From: an uncultured Lachnospiraceae bacterium
GTDB taxonomy: Bacteria > Bacillota_A > Clostridia > Lachnospirales > Lachnospiraceae
DNA length: 6,899 nucleotides
Direction: 5' to 3'
Assembly (NCBI GenBank): GCA_900553635.1
Contig: USDU01000136.1
Coordinates: 1-6,899 of the forward strand
Below are positions 6,690 to 6,899 of this stretch, piece after piece. Numbering within the stretch: position 1 is the first letter of the stretch; each line of letters opens with the position of its first letter. The translations under genes were made by a program, and so were the position numbers. Below the pieces are notes generated by a model. That model was not told the origin of the DNA, searched no databases, and saw only the letters and a program-made list of their open reading frames with translations.

Positions 6690-6899
6690 ATGAAGTATGT
6701 GATTGTACTTGGCGACGGTATGGCTGACGAGCCCATTGAGGCTCTGGGAGACAGGACGCCGCTGGAATACGCCGAGACGCCGACCATGGATGTATTGGCG
6801 AAGAAGTCCGAGATTGGACTGGCACACACCATTCCGGAAGGTATGAAGCCGGGCAGCGATACGGCGAACCTGTCGGTACTGGGATATGACCCAAAGAAA
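6690..6899 (+). CDS. apgM: ApgM-family 2,3-bisphosphoglycerate-independent phosphoglycerate mutase-like protein, N-terminal part (possible homoserine kinase analogue)
   Basis: The first 70 codons of a gene cut by the right edge. The N-terminus [13 protein letters not shown] carries the metal-binding Asp (D9) of the alkaline-phosphatase/phosphoglycerate-mutase superfamily, and [17 protein letters not shown] (51-67) holds the conserved Ser (S56) that forms the phospho-enzyme, followed by the Asp-Thr-Ala-Asn signature of the ApgM (COG3635) family. The start is ATG 6690; GGAGGG at 6674-6679, inside the last codons of hom, serves as ribosome binding site, so the two genes are tightly coupled. Archaeal members interconvert 2- and 3-phosphoglycerate. 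In bacteria, members next to hom have been proposed as functional analogues of homoserine kinase, and this context fits that idea. The sequence shown cannot choose between the two roles. Confidence 0.85.
   Translation, partial: MKYVIVLGDGMADEPIEALGDRTPLEYAETPTMDVLAKKSEIGLAHTIPEGMKPGSDTANLSVLGYDPKK

Overview
The window reads as chromosomal DNA from a low-to-mid GC Firmicute of the class Clostridia, most likely a Lachnospiraceae-type gut or rumen anaerobe. The reasons are two type III glutamine synthetases, a release factor 2 gene with the classical CTT-TGA-C recoding site, an HTH-ACT protein of the UPF0735/PheB family beside homoserine dehydrogenase, and strong GGAGG-type ribosome binding sites. 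The family-level guess is inference from gene content and codon style; no rRNA or other taxonomic marker is present. All genes lie on the + strand.

Layout. (1) 1-1240: the 3' part of a type III glutamine synthetase gene cut by the left edge. (2) 1241-1456: an AT-rich spacer with two imperfect inverted repeats built on TTACA/TGTAA, a sigma-A-like promoter, and a strong terminator-like hairpin placed after the promoter and before the next gene. (3) 1457-3568: a complete second type III glutamine synthetase, a tandem paralogue of the first, closed by an intrinsic terminator at 3594-3624. (4) 3647-4888: promoter, prfB (release factor 2) and terminator. prfB has its expected programmed +1 frameshift near codon 26 and also a second, unexpected frame change near 4645 that truncates the protein unless it is a sequence error. 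(5) 4891-6899: a promoter and a compact three-gene run: HTH-ACT regulator-like protein, homoserine dehydrogenase (hom), and the start of an ApgM-family phosphoglycerate-mutase-like gene cut by the right edge.

How the genes work together. The first block assimilates ammonia into glutamine, and its spacer looks built for regulation. The middle gene terminates translation at UGA and UAA codons and autoregulates through recoding. The last block fits the homoserine/threonine/methionine branch of aspartate-derived amino acid synthesis: Hom makes homoserine, the ACT protein may sense an amino acid, and the ApgM-like protein is of a family that has been proposed to stand in for homoserine kinase. I see no mobile element, CRISPR array, tRNA or rRNA. 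The window is mostly housekeeping; the main oddities are the second frame break in prfB, the tandem glutamine synthetases with a codon-usage switch inside the first, and the structured spacer between them.
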